DNA of 56,433 nucleotides from UBA970 sp049419605. Lineage in GTDB: Bacteria; Bacillota_I; Bacilli_A; RFN20; CAG-826. Where the stretch lies: assembly GCA_049419605.1 (NCBI GenBank), contig JBMSKF010000008.1:1-56433 (forward strand). The letters run 5' to 3'. A program made the position numbers and the translations under genes. Below are positions 40,496 through 48,937 of the stretch, in pieces. Position 1 is the first letter of the stretch. Each line of letters starts with the position of its first letter. Below the pieces are notes generated by a model. It was given only the letters and a program-made list of their open reading frames with translations, was not told the origin of the DNA and made no database searches.

Positions 40496-41725
40496 ATGAA
40501 AAAAAGAGTTGTCATCACTGGTTTAGGTGCCGTAACCCCGATTGGAAATAATGTTTCCACGATGTGGCAAAACATGATGCAAGGCGTTAATGGTATTGGC
40601 ATGATTTCTTTATTTGATACTGCAACTAGTAAAGTTAAGGTTGCTGCAGAAATTAAACACTTAGATCCTAGTAAATATCTAGACGAACGAAGTGCTGCCA
40701 AATTAGATCGTGTGATTGTTCTCGGGATTATGGCAGCAAGTGAAGCATATGAAGATGCTCAATTAAATGTAAATTCGGTTGATCCTTATCGATTTGGAAC
40801 TTTTGTCACTTCCGGTATCGGTGGTTTAAATTCCATTTGGGCGGAATCCCAAGTGGCAACTTCTCGTGGCCTTGATCGGGTATCTCCACACTTTATCACT
40901 AATGCCATTATCAACTTAGTGGGTGGGAATATTTCCATGCGGTTCAAGGCAAAAGGCCCCAATTTACCAGTTGTCACGGCATGTTCTGCAAGCACCAATT
41001 CAATTGGTGAAGCCTTTCGCTATATACGCGATGGGTACTTAGATGTGGCATTTGCTGGTGGTTCAGAATCGTCCATCAACGCTTTAGGGATTGCAGGTTT
41101 TGCAGTCATGAGAGCCCTTCATAGTGGTGATAATCCAGCACAAGCGAGTATGCCCTTCGATAAAAAACGATCTGGCTTCGTGATGGGAGAAGGCGCGGGT
41201 GTTTTAATTTTAGAAGAATACGAACACGCAAAAGCACGTGGCGCAAAAATTTATGCTGAGTTAGTAGGTTACGGTTCAACCTCTGATGCGTTCCATGTGA
41301 CTGCACCTGATGAAACAGCAGAAGGCATTAGTAAGTGTATGGAATTAGCCTTGAAGGATGCAAATATACAACCTCAAGATGTTGATTACATCAATGCTCA
41401 TGGAACTTCTACGCCATTAAATGATCGGATTGAAACCTTAGGGATCAAGAAAGTATTTGGACCTCACGCATACCAATTGAATGTATCGAGTACCAAAGGT
41501 ATGACGGGCCACATGCTAGGGGCAACAGGTGCGGTAGAATCGATTGCCTGTATATTAGCATTAGTCAATCAAACCGTACCCCCAACCATCACAACTTCAG
41601 AGTTAGGACCTGATTGTGATTTAAATTACACGTTAGGGCAACCTGTAAAAAGAAAAGTTCAATATGCATTAAATATTAATTTAGGTTTTGGTGGCCAAAA
41701 TGCCGCTTTAATTTTTAAAAAATAA
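40496..41725 (+). CDS. fabF: 3-oxoacyl-ACP synthase II (FabF)
   Basis: FabF elongates acyl-ACP chains with malonyl-ACP. The Cys-His-His triad is C163 ('VTACSASTNSI'), His ~302 ('NAHGTSTPLND') and His ~338 ('GMTGHMLGATGA'). The 409-residue length fits. It has AGGAGG ahead of its ATG and is the only gene of the operon with a gap above 10 bases, so independent translation is likely. Confidence 0.96.
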   Translation: MKKRVVITGLGAVTPIGNNVSTMWQNMMQGVNGIGMISLFDTATSKVKVAAEIKHLDPSKYLDERSAAKLDRVIVLGIMAASEAYEDAQLNVNSVDPYRFGTFVTSGIGGLNSIWAESQVATSRGLDRVSPHFITNAIINLVGGNISMRFKAKGPNLPVVTACSASTNSIGEAFRYIRDGYLDVAFAGGSESSINALGIAGFAVMRALHSGDNPAQASMPFDKKRSGFVMGEGAGVLILEEYEHAKARGAKIYAELVGYGSTSDAFHVTAPDETAEGISKCMELALKDANIQPQDVDYINAHGTSTPLNDRIETLGIKKVFGPHAYQLNVSSTKGMTGHMLGATGAVESIACILALVNQTVPPTITTSELGPDCDLNYTLGQPVKRKVQYALNINLGFGGQNAALIFKK

Positions 41726-41727
41726 AC

Positions 41728-42153
41728 ATGAAATATAACTTAGATCAAATTAAGACAATTATCCCGCATCGAGAACCTTTTATTCTTATCGATCGCGTCA
41801 TCGACAATGAACCTTTAGTCACGACAACGTCAGAAAAAGATGTTGCTCACAATGAATTTTGGGTGCCAGGCCATTTCCCAAATAACCCCGTCTTTCCAGG
41901 GGTCTTAATGGTTGAAGCCTTTGCCCAAACTGGAGCCATTTGTATTTTAACCGCACCTCAATACCAAGGTAAAATTGGATATTTTTCTTCGATTCAAGAG
42001 GTTAAATTTAAGAAGCGAGTCGTTCCTGGTGATACCTTAAAACTTCATGTCAAATTCCTCAACGCAAAAGTAGGATTTTTCTTTTTTGAAGGCGAAGCAT
42101 ATGTAAGCGATCAACTTGTATGTATGGCTAAATTTTCTGTAGCGGTAGGTTAA
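41728..42153 (+). CDS. fabZ: 3-hydroxyacyl-ACP dehydratase
   Basis: FabZ dehydrates 3-hydroxyacyl-ACP. The hot-dog fold active site 'GHFPNNPVFPGVLMVEA' holds the catalytic His (~49) and Glu (~63). The 141-residue length is normal, and 'IIPHREPFILIDRV' is the usual N-terminal block. The gap to fabF is 2 bases. The next step, enoyl-ACP reduction, has no gene in this window. Confidence 0.96.
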   Translation: MKYNLDQIKTIIPHREPFILIDRVIDNEPLVTTTSEKDVAHNEFWVPGHFPNNPVFPGVLMVEAFAQTGAICILTAPQYQGKIGYFSSIQEVKFKKRVVPGDTLKLHVKFLNAKVGFFFFEGEAYVSDQLVCMAKFSVAVG

Positions 42154-42156
42154 GAC

Positions 42157-42672
42157 ATGCATGTCATCACGTTTGATTCAATCGATTCTACGAATAATTA
42201 TCTAAAAATACATCACCAAGACTTACCCCACTTCACTGTGGTTAGAGCAAGATATCAAACTGCTGGCCGAGGTCAATTATCTCGCCAATGGATTAGTAAT
42301 CCAAATGAAAATCTTCTCGTGTCGTTTTTATTTAAAGACATTAAATCTCCGCTTCAAGTCCAATCCATTGAAAAAATAGCCATTTCACTTTGTATTTCGT
42401 TTTTCAAAGCATACGGCATTCAAGCAACCCATAAATTACCAAATGATATCTTAGTAGATGGGAAAAAAATTGCGGGAATGCTAATTGAAACGAAACAAAT
42501 GGATCAATCGTTTGCTTATGTAATTTTAGGTATCGGCATCAACATTAATCAAAGAATATTTACTGGATTAGACAGTGCAACCTCTTTACATTTGTTAACG
42601 CGTTCAACTTATGATATCGATGAAGTATTTAGAGATTTTTTAGAGGCATCTCGTGCTTTTGAAACCATGTAA
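42157..42672 (+). CDS. birA: biotin-[acetyl-CoA-carboxylase] ligase, minimal form
   Basis: This enzyme activates biotin with ATP and attaches it to AccB K118. 'DSIDSTNNYLK', 'AGRGQLSRQW' (biotinyl-5'-AMP loop) and 'LPNDILVDGKKIAGMLIE' are all visible; the usual KWPND reads KLPND. At 171 residues it has no N-terminal helix-turn-helix repressor domain and lacks most of the C-terminal SH3-like domain seen in other ligases (~230+ residues). It ends an operon that contains its substrate. Whether it is fully active is uncertain. Confidence 0.9.
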   Translation: MHVITFDSIDSTNNYLKIHHQDLPHFTVVRARYQTAGRGQLSRQWISNPNENLLVSFLFKDIKSPLQVQSIEKIAISLCISFFKAYGIQATHKLPNDILVDGKKIAGMLIETKQMDQSFAYVILGIGININQRIFTGLDSATSLHLLTRSTYDIDEVFRDFLEASRAFETM

Positions 42673-42675
42673 TCG

Positions 42676-42684
42676 TGCTAAAAT
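42676..42684 (+). promoter_or_regulatory. extended -10 promoter of gnd-zwf
   Basis: TG-C-TAAAAT right after the birA stop codon; AAGGAG (42694) and the gnd ATG follow with a leader of about 18 bases. Confidence 0.6.
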
Positions 42685-42708
42685 AATGAAGTTAAGGAGC
42701 ATATCAAT

Positions 42709-43737
42709 ATGTTACATGTAGGAATTATCGGCTTAGGTAGAATGGGCGAAAATATGTCCAGACGTTTAATTCAAAAAGGATTTAAAACGTATGGTTATCG
42801 AACATCGATTGATAAACTAAAAGAACAAGAAAAATTAGGATATATTTCTCACGCTTCCGTTGATTTACCTAGTTTAGTCAAGGTTGTAAAAGCGAATCAA
42901 AAAAGAGGAATTTTTCAACTCGTTGTGCCCGCCCAAACTGTTGAAGAAACCATCCAAGCCTTACTTCCTTTACTAAGTCCTGGCGACATTTTGATTGATC
43001 ATGGCAATTCGAATTTCAAGGATTCTCGCCGGCGAGCTTTATTCTTAAAAACCAAAGGAATTGATTACTTAGATTGTGGAACTTCAGGTGGGGTCTATGG
43101 TTTAGATCGTGGTTATTGCTTGATGGTCGGTGGTGATAAAGCTGCCGTCGATTTTTGTGCACCAATTTTTGAAACCTTATCACCCCATATTGAAGGGGCA
43201 CCTCGACTCCTCCCTGAAACCCCTGAAACACCTGCTGAACATGGTTGGTTACATTGTGGTCCTGCTGGTGCAGGTCATTTTGTAAAAATGGTTCACAATG
43301 GAATTGAATATGGCATTATGCAAGCTTATGCAGAAGGTTTTAATATTTTAAAACAAGCAAATTTAGGGAGCTCTTTTATAAATAAAGGTGATGCTGAAGT
43401 TGCCCCGATGTCAGATCCAGAAAATTACCAATACACGATCAATGTTCCAGAAGTCGCTGAGTTATGGAGACGAGGTTCTGTGATCGGTTCTTGGTTATTA
43501 GATCTCACTGCAGAAGTCTTGAAAAAAGATGGCGCTCTAAATCAATTTGTTGGCGGCGTCTCGGATTCAGGTGAAGGACGTTGGACCGTCAATGCTGCGG
43601 TTGACTTAGGTGTGCCTGCTCCTGTTTTATCCAATGCATTATTTGCCCGATTTGAAAGTCGGAATCAAGGTGACTTTGCTCGAAGAATTTTAAATGGTAT
43701 GCGTTATATGTTTGGGGGACATCATGTCCGAAAATAA
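42709..43737 (+). CDS. gnd: 6-phosphogluconate dehydrogenase, short (NAD-type) form
   Basis: This enzyme oxidatively decarboxylates 6-phosphogluconate to ribulose 5-phosphate. 'GIIGLGRMGENMSRRLIQKG' is the N-terminal cofactor loop, 'DCGTSGGVYGLDRGYCLMVG' (~115-135) the substrate loop, and 'VKMVHNGIEYGIMQAYAEG' (~188-206) the catalytic Lys helix. At 342 residues it belongs to the short group (~300-340) rather than the ~470-residue type. The short group often prefers NAD. zwf overlaps by 14 bases, so the two oxidative pentose steps are coupled. Confidence 0.92.
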   Translation: MLHVGIIGLGRMGENMSRRLIQKGFKTYGYRTSIDKLKEQEKLGYISHASVDLPSLVKVVKANQKRGIFQLVVPAQTVEETIQALLPLLSPGDILIDHGNSNFKDSRRRALFLKTKGIDYLDCGTSGGVYGLDRGYCLMVGGDKAAVDFCAPIFETLSPHIEGAPRLLPETPETPAEHGWLHCGPAGAGHFVKMVHNGIEYGIMQAYAEGFNILKQANLGSSFINKGDAEVAPMSDPENYQYTINVPEVAELWRRGSVIGSWLLDLTAEVLKKDGALNQFVGGVSDSGEGRWTVNAAVDLGVPAPVLSNALFARFESRNQGDFARRILNGMRYMFGGHHVRK

Positions 43738-45007
43738 CGTTTTAGTTCTTTTTGGATCTACTGGTGACTTAACCTATCAAAAACTTCTTCCTGCTCTCGC
43801 TGAATTATTAAAAAGACAACCGAATTTATTAAAGAAAATTGTTTTGATTGGTCGTCAAGGTTCCACGCTTGAATCTTATTTACAATATGGGTTAGATCGT
43901 GGATTAGATCTACCTTCCATTCAAGCAATTTTACCCTTGTTTCAGTATGTTTACATGCAAGCGACCGAATCAAAAGAATATCGTCAACTTCAACCTATTC
44001 TCAGTCCTTATGAAGGTCGATTTTTCTATCTTGCAACCCCACCAACGATGTTTCATGTGATTACTGAAAATTTATCTCAGCATCAACTAATTCAAAAACA
44101 AAATATAAAGCACCGTTGTGCTTATGAAAAACCATTTGGTGAAAATAGAAGCACCGCAGAAGTGCTCAATCAATTACTCCATGAATCTTTAATTGAAAAA
44201 CAAATATATCGGGTTGATCATTATTTAGCAAAACCTTTAATCCAACAACTTATTAAATTACGCATGCAATGGGCAACCGTTGGCATGGAAAAATACTGGC
44301 AAGGAGATAACATTTTACGTGTAGAAATCCTAGCCCATGAAACCGTTAGTATTTTATCGCGTGGTAAATTTTACGATGTCACAGGAGCCCTTAAAGACAT
44401 GGTGCAAAGTCATTTATTGGAAACCCTTGCTTTATTATTCATGGATCTACCCACACGAATAGATGATGTGGATGCGATTCAACTTGCAAAAATTAAATTT
44501 CTTGAAAGTCTAGTACCGGATTTAACGAATACTGTTTTTGGACAATATGAAGGGTATTTACAAGAGCTCAATGTGAATCCATCTTCAATCACGGAAACCT
44601 ATGTCTCATTACCCATATCCTCAACATTACCTCGTTGGCAAGGAACGTCCATGATCATTCAAACCGGCAAAAAACTGGATGAAAAGAAAACAAGAATTGT
44701 GATTCATTGGCGGTCCGGTGGAACCTTGACGTTCCATATTTCACCCCAGGTTCAAGTAGAGTTTTCAAATGATTGGTATTCCATTTTACCGAAACCAATC
44801 CAACAACACCTTACTGCATTACACCAACATCCATTTGCAAAACATGATGCCTATTCAACGATTTTTTCCGATTTAATTCAAGGAAATCAAACTTTATTTC
44901 CTTCGAATAATGAAATCCTTGCCACATGGGCCCTCATCGACATCATCAAACAAAATCCCATTCTGCCAATCAAATATCAATCTAATCAAGATTTGATAAA
45001 AGGATAG
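43724..45007 (+). CDS. zwf: glucose-6-phosphate 1-dehydrogenase (short)
   Basis: Zwf oxidises glucose 6-phosphate to 6-phosphogluconolactone. 'LVLFGSTGDLTYQKLLPAL' (residues ~6-24) is the family GASGDLxxxKLxPAL loop, 'AYEKPFGEN' has the conserved Lys, and 'YRVDHYLAKPLIQQL' the catalytic His block (usual RIDHYLGKE). The length from ATG 43724 is 427 residues, shorter than the usual ~480-500. Upstream in-frame codons to 43694 lie inside gnd and were not used. No 6-phosphogluconolactonase gene is seen. Glucose-6-phosphate dehydrogenase is known from Acholeplasma, which fits. Confidence 0.9.
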   Translation: MSENNVLVLFGSTGDLTYQKLLPALAELLKRQPNLLKKIVLIGRQGSTLESYLQYGLDRGLDLPSIQAILPLFQYVYMQATESKEYRQLQPILSPYEGRFFYLATPPTMFHVITENLSQHQLIQKQNIKHRCAYEKPFGENRSTAEVLNQLLHESLIEKQIYRVDHYLAKPLIQQLIKLRMQWATVGMEKYWQGDNILRVEILAHETVSILSRGKFYDVTGALKDMVQSHLLETLALLFMDLPTRIDDVDAIQLAKIKFLESLVPDLTNTVFGQYEGYLQELNVNPSSITETYVSLPISSTLPRWQGTSMIIQTGKKLDEKKTRIVIHWRSGGTLTFHISPQVQVEFSNDWYSILPKPIQQHLTALHQHPFAKHDAYSTIFSDLIQGNQTLFPSNNEILATWALIDIIKQNPILPIKYQSNQDLIKG

Positions 45008-45013
45008 TTAAAG

Positions 45014-45634
45014 ATGAAATATATTGATATTTCTATGCCCATTTATCCGGGAATGATGGTTTACAAAAACAAACCAGAAAAACAACCTGTGCTGAAGGCT
45101 AACGATCAATTATCCAAAGGTGGTAGTTTTGAAACGAGCCTTGAAATGAATTTGCATACAGGTACACATATGGATTTTCCCAAGCATATGCAGGCAGAAG
45201 GGGCAACGGCCACAAATTTTAAACCAGAAACGTTATTAACGATGGTTCGCGTCATTGATTGTGGTCAAACCACCTTGATAGATGCAAACTTTCTACATGC
45301 ACAAAAGTTAAAAGCAAATGAATTTATTTTATTTAAAACTTTAAGTAGCGAATCATCTACTTTCTTACCTCAATTTCCTTACTTAACGAAAGATGGCGCT
45401 GCTTTTTGTGTTGAACAAAAACTTTCTGGTATCGGGATTGATAGTCTTGGCATTGAACGAGATCAACCGCACCATGAAACGCATCATTTGCTCATGAACG
45501 CAGGAATTTTGATTATAGAGGGATTACGATTAAAAGGTGTCCCCGCGGGTCAGTATCAAATGATTGCATTACCATTATCCATCCCTGAAGTGGATGCACT
45601 ACCAATCAGGGCATTATTGGTTCAACCTACATGA
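45014..45634 (+). CDS. cyclase-family metal-dependent hydrolase (kynurenine formamidase-like)
   Basis: A 206-residue member of the PF04199 'cyclase' fold. The metal motif 'LHTGTHMDFPKHM' (residues ~52-64, HxGTHxDxPxH) is intact, with 'IGIDSLGIERDQPHHETHH' and 'IIEGLRLKGVP' matching the later His and Glu. Family members hydrolyse N-formylkynurenine, cyclic or formyl amides, and other substrates; no kynurenine or tryptophan degradation genes are nearby. The next gene, fmt, overlaps by 4 bases (ATGA). Substrate unknown. Confidence 0.85.
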   Translation: MKYIDISMPIYPGMMVYKNKPEKQPVLKANDQLSKGGSFETSLEMNLHTGTHMDFPKHMQAEGATATNFKPETLLTMVRVIDCGQTTLIDANFLHAQKLKANEFILFKTLSSESSTFLPQFPYLTKDGAAFCVEQKLSGIGIDSLGIERDQPHHETHHLLMNAGILIIEGLRLKGVPAGQYQMIALPLSIPEVDALPIRALLVQPT

Positions 45635-46572
45635 AAGATATAAAACAAATGAATCTCTTATTGATGGGAACACCCGAGCTTGCTCGAGATGTTTTTCAAA
45701 CCATCCATCAAGAAGGTTATAAAATTGTGGGGTTAGTATGTCAACCCGATACGGTGACGGGTCGTAATCAACTCGCCACAAAACCTCCAACTAAAATTTG
45801 GGCAGAAAATCATCAAATTCCAGTTTTTCAACCAGAAAAAATTAAAGATGATCATCAATTTTTAAACACCTTAGATATCGATTTTATTTTGACGCTTGCC
45901 TATGGTCAAATCGTTCCTCAGATTGTGTTAGATAAACCTAGATTTGGTGCTTTCAATTTCCATGGAAGTCTATTACCAAAGTATCGTGGAGCGTCACCCA
46001 TTCGTTATGTTTTGATTAACCAAGAAAAAGAAACCGGAATGACATTGATGAAAATGGTGATGGCAATGGATGCTGGTCCAATTTATGCGATGAAAAAAAT
46101 GTCAATTCTACCTGATGATCATTACACTTCACTCTTGCAACGATTTTCAGGATTTACTTCACAATTTGCCTTACAAGTTTTACCGCGATTATTTCGGGGA
46201 GAGTTGTCACCAATTTATCAAAATGAAAAAGAGGTTACCTTTGCACCGCTCATTAAAAAAGAAGATGAGCACCTTAATTTGTCTTTATCCATCGATCACT
46301 TATTAGGTTGGATAAAAGGGCTTGCTGATAATCCCGGTGGTTATTTTTTCCTCCAAAATAAAAAACTTAAAGTGTTCCATGCGACCCAATTCAATTCCAC
46401 TCAAGGCCAACCTATCGGCACCATTTTGAAGGCTGATCATGAAGGTTTTCACCTTCAAGTCAAGGGTGGTGTCCTTCAATTATTGTCGGTGCAATTAGAA
46501 GGGAAAGGAAAAATGCTTGGCACCGTTTTTGGTAATGGGCATCATCAGTTAGTCGGTCAAAAACTTACTTAA
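45631..46572 (+). CDS. fmt: methionyl-tRNA formyltransferase
   Basis: Fmt formylates initiator Met-tRNA with 10-formyl-tetrahydrofolate. The catalytic Asn-His-Asp are in 'FNFHGSLLPKYRGASPI' (near residues 109-125) and 'AMDAGPIYAM'. The C-terminal OB-like domain ('VTFAPLIKKEDEHL', then 'IKGLADNPGGYFFLQNKKLKV') identifies Fmt over GART. Length 313. Start is ATG 45631 overlapping the previous TGA; ATG 45652 (MNLLLMGTP) is a possible alternative. IF-2 in this window acts on its product. Confidence 0.93.
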   Translation: MKDIKQMNLLLMGTPELARDVFQTIHQEGYKIVGLVCQPDTVTGRNQLATKPPTKIWAENHQIPVFQPEKIKDDHQFLNTLDIDFILTLAYGQIVPQIVLDKPRFGAFNFHGSLLPKYRGASPIRYVLINQEKETGMTLMKMVMAMDAGPIYAMKKMSILPDDHYTSLLQRFSGFTSQFALQVLPRLFRGELSPIYQNEKEVTFAPLIKKEDEHLNLSLSIDHLLGWIKGLADNPGGYFFLQNKKLKVFHATQFNSTQGQPIGTILKADHEGFHLQVKGGVLQLLSVQLEGKGKMLGTVFGNGHHQLVGQKLT

Positions 46573-46573
46573 C

Positions 46574-48895
46574 ATGGATTTATTTCTATCCGTCCATGAC
46601 ATTGTTGATTTTGTATTAAGAACAGGCGATTTAGATAATCGCATCTTTAATCGTTCTACGATGCAAACCGGTACCGATATGCATCAACAATATCAACAAA
46701 GTATCAACATACCTGGGTATCATCGAGAAATGTCGCTACAACGTGAATATGCCTTTCAAGACTTACGTTTTATCATTAGCGGCAAGGCTGATGGATTATA
46801 TGAATTAAAGGATACCGTGGTCATTGAAGAAATAAAAACTACCATTGCAGATTTGAAAACCTTCCATCAACAACATGAAACTTGGCATATGATGCAAGCC
46901 TTGTTTTATGGTCATATGTACGCCTCACTCCATCATCTCAAAAAAATTCAAGTCAAATTAATCTATTTAAGTCAAGTTAACGACGATCGGTATGATCAGG
47001 TTTACGATTTTACCATGGAAGAAGCGCAACAAGATATTCAAGCAGTGATTGATGAATATGGACAATTTTATCAAACGATAATTCAACAACAACATGCGTT
47101 AAAAACATCACTTCCGAATTTAAAATTTCCCTTTAAAACCTTTCGTAAAGGGCAAAGGGAACTCGCTAAATATGTCTATGGTGTTTCACAAAAAGGTGGT
47201 CGCTTATTTGTAGAAGCTCCTACGGGTATTGGAAAAACGATGTCGACTTTATTTCCAATGATCAAGGGATTATTTACTCATCATGAAAAGGTTTTTTATT
47301 TTACGGCTAAGAATTCAGGGAAAATGGCAGCAGTTGAAGCTTTAGAGCGATTACGGTCACAAGGAATTCCTATTCGTTATGTGGTCATTACCGCAAAAGA
47401 AAAAATCAGTTTTTGTCCCAAAGGTAAAATCAATCCTGATGATTGTTTATATGCTAGAGGTTACTATGACAAAATTAAGGATGTCTTATTAGAAGGCCTC
47501 TCAACCTATCAAGCATTCACCCCTGATACAATTCAATCCCTCGCCGAAAAACATAAAATCGAACCCTTTGAATTAAGCTTAGATTTATCGTTATATGTTG
47601 ATGTTGTGATTGCGGATTATAATTATCTCTTTGATCCAAATGCCTACCTTCGCAGATTTTTTGAAGATGTCCGTTATCCCTATGCAGTCCTGATTGATGA
47701 AGCGCATAATCTAGTTGAACGTAGTCGAGATATGTACTCTGCAATGTTACAAGACTCAGTCTTTCAAAAACTTGAAAAAGCAACCAAAAAAGGCAGTTCC
47801 ATCGCCTTCAAAAATCGTGTCAAGCGCATGAGTAAACAGTGGAATCAATTGATGAAGGATTGTAAAGATCCAAGGCAAATCGATGTTGAAGCGCCATTCA
47901 TTAATCAATTGGATAAATTTATCACAGAAGCCCAACTTGAAATGCGAACCAAGCGAAAATCTTTAAGTGATGAGGCCATGGATAGTTACTTTAAAATCCT
48001 ACGTTTTTATCGTTTAAGGGAATTAATTGGCGATCATTATCGGGATTGGTGTGCAATTGAAAATGGAGAACGATTTCTCAAATTTGAATGTTTGGACGCA
48101 TCAAGTTATTTACAAGCGATTACCAATCGACTGCACGCGGTCGTCTTTTTTTCAGCGACGTTAACTCCAATGGATTATTTTTTACCCATGCTAGGGGCCT
48201 CTGAACAAGACCCTCGTATTTCACTAGCATCTCCATTTGAAAAAAAACAATTTAAAGTCGTGATTGCAAGTAAGGTATCTACAACATTAAAGACAAGGGA
48301 AAAAACATACCTTGAAGTTGCGCTGTATATCGAAAAACTTATCGAAAATAAGATTGGAAATTATCTCATCTTTTTTCCTTCTTATCCTTATTTGAAAGCA
48401 GTACAACAACATTTACAATTCAAAGGCGATACAAAGTTGTTAGTTCAAACCAAAGATATGACACTTGAAGCTCGGGAAGACTTTTTAAACCAATTTACTT
48501 ATCAACCTCAGCAAACCACTGTAGGTTTAGCGGTTTTAGGTGGTGTTTTTTCTGAGGGAATTGACTTAGTGGGCGATCGATTAATTGGGGTTGGTATTGT
48601 CAGTGTTGGATTACCTCAACTTTCATTCGCAAGAGATTTAATAACAAATTACCATCAAAGTAAAGGCAGGGATGGATTTACCTTTGGATATGTTTATCCA
48701 GCGATTAATAAAGTGTTACAAGCGATGGGTAGGGTGATTCGTACGGAGACTGATCGTGGAGTAGCTTTATTGATTGATGAAAGATTTCTTCGCGAAGATT
48801 ACCAAGCAATTCAAGATCGATATCCACAATATGAAGTTGTCCACAATCCTGATGAACTTGAAGATTCGCTTGCAACATTCTTTAGTAAAGATTAG
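46574..48895 (+). CDS. PD-(D/E)XK nuclease fused to DinG/XPD-family helicase
   Basis: The 773-residue protein begins with a Cas4-like nuclease domain (residues ~1-175): Asp in 'SGKADG' and Glu/Lys in 'VVIEEIKTT'. An SF2 helicase follows, with Walker A 'EAPTGIGKT' (~214-222), DEAH box in 'LIDEAHNL' (~373), and motif VI 'AMGRVIRTETDRG'. This fusion is common in Firmicutes and is thought to act in DNA repair or replication restart. The usual four Fe-S cysteines appear reduced to two: C at ~280 ('SFCPKG') and ~290 ('PDDC'), with E in place of the last ('KIEPFELSLD'). Confidence 0.88.
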   Translation: MDLFLSVHDIVDFVLRTGDLDNRIFNRSTMQTGTDMHQQYQQSINIPGYHREMSLQREYAFQDLRFIISGKADGLYELKDTVVIEEIKTTIADLKTFHQQHETWHMMQALFYGHMYASLHHLKKIQVKLIYLSQVNDDRYDQVYDFTMEEAQQDIQAVIDEYGQFYQTIIQQQHALKTSLPNLKFPFKTFRKGQRELAKYVYGVSQKGGRLFVEAPTGIGKTMSTLFPMIKGLFTHHEKVFYFTAKNSGKMAAVEALERLRSQGIPIRYVVITAKEKISFCPKGKINPDDCLYARGYYDKIKDVLLEGLSTYQAFTPDTIQSLAEKHKIEPFELSLDLSLYVDVVIADYNYLFDPNAYLRRFFEDVRYPYAVLIDEAHNLVERSRDMYSAMLQDSVFQKLEKATKKGSSIAFKNRVKRMSKQWNQLMKDCKDPRQIDVEAPFINQLDKFITEAQLEMRTKRKSLSDEAMDSYFKILRFYRLRELIGDHYRDWCAIENGERFLKFECLDASSYLQAITNRLHAVVFFSATLTPMDYFLPMLGASEQDPRISLASPFEKKQFKVVIASKVSTTLKTREKTYLEVALYIEKLIENKIGNYLIFFPSYPYLKAVQQHLQFKGDTKLLVQTKDMTLEAREDFLNQFTYQPQQTTVGLAVLGGVFSEGIDLVGDRLIGVGIVSVGLPQLSFARDLITNYHQSKGRDGFTFGYVYPAINKVLQAMGRVIRTETDRGVALLIDERFLREDYQAIQDRYPQYEVVHNPDELEDSLATFFSKD

Positions 48896-48918
48896 TAGCA
48901 AATAACCCATTTTATCGG

Positions 48919-48924
48919 TATGAT
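48919..48924 (+). promoter_or_regulatory. possible -10 box of lepA
   Basis: TATGAT, 13 bases before the lepA ATG. The leader would be about 7 bases and has no Shine-Dalgarno. Confidence 0.35.
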
Positions 48925-48937
48925 AAAGACGTGATTT

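Noticed and set aside
47517..47783. Minus-strand frame within the helicase gene
   Set aside because: It is fully inside a well-supported coding region, with no start signal or family resemblance.
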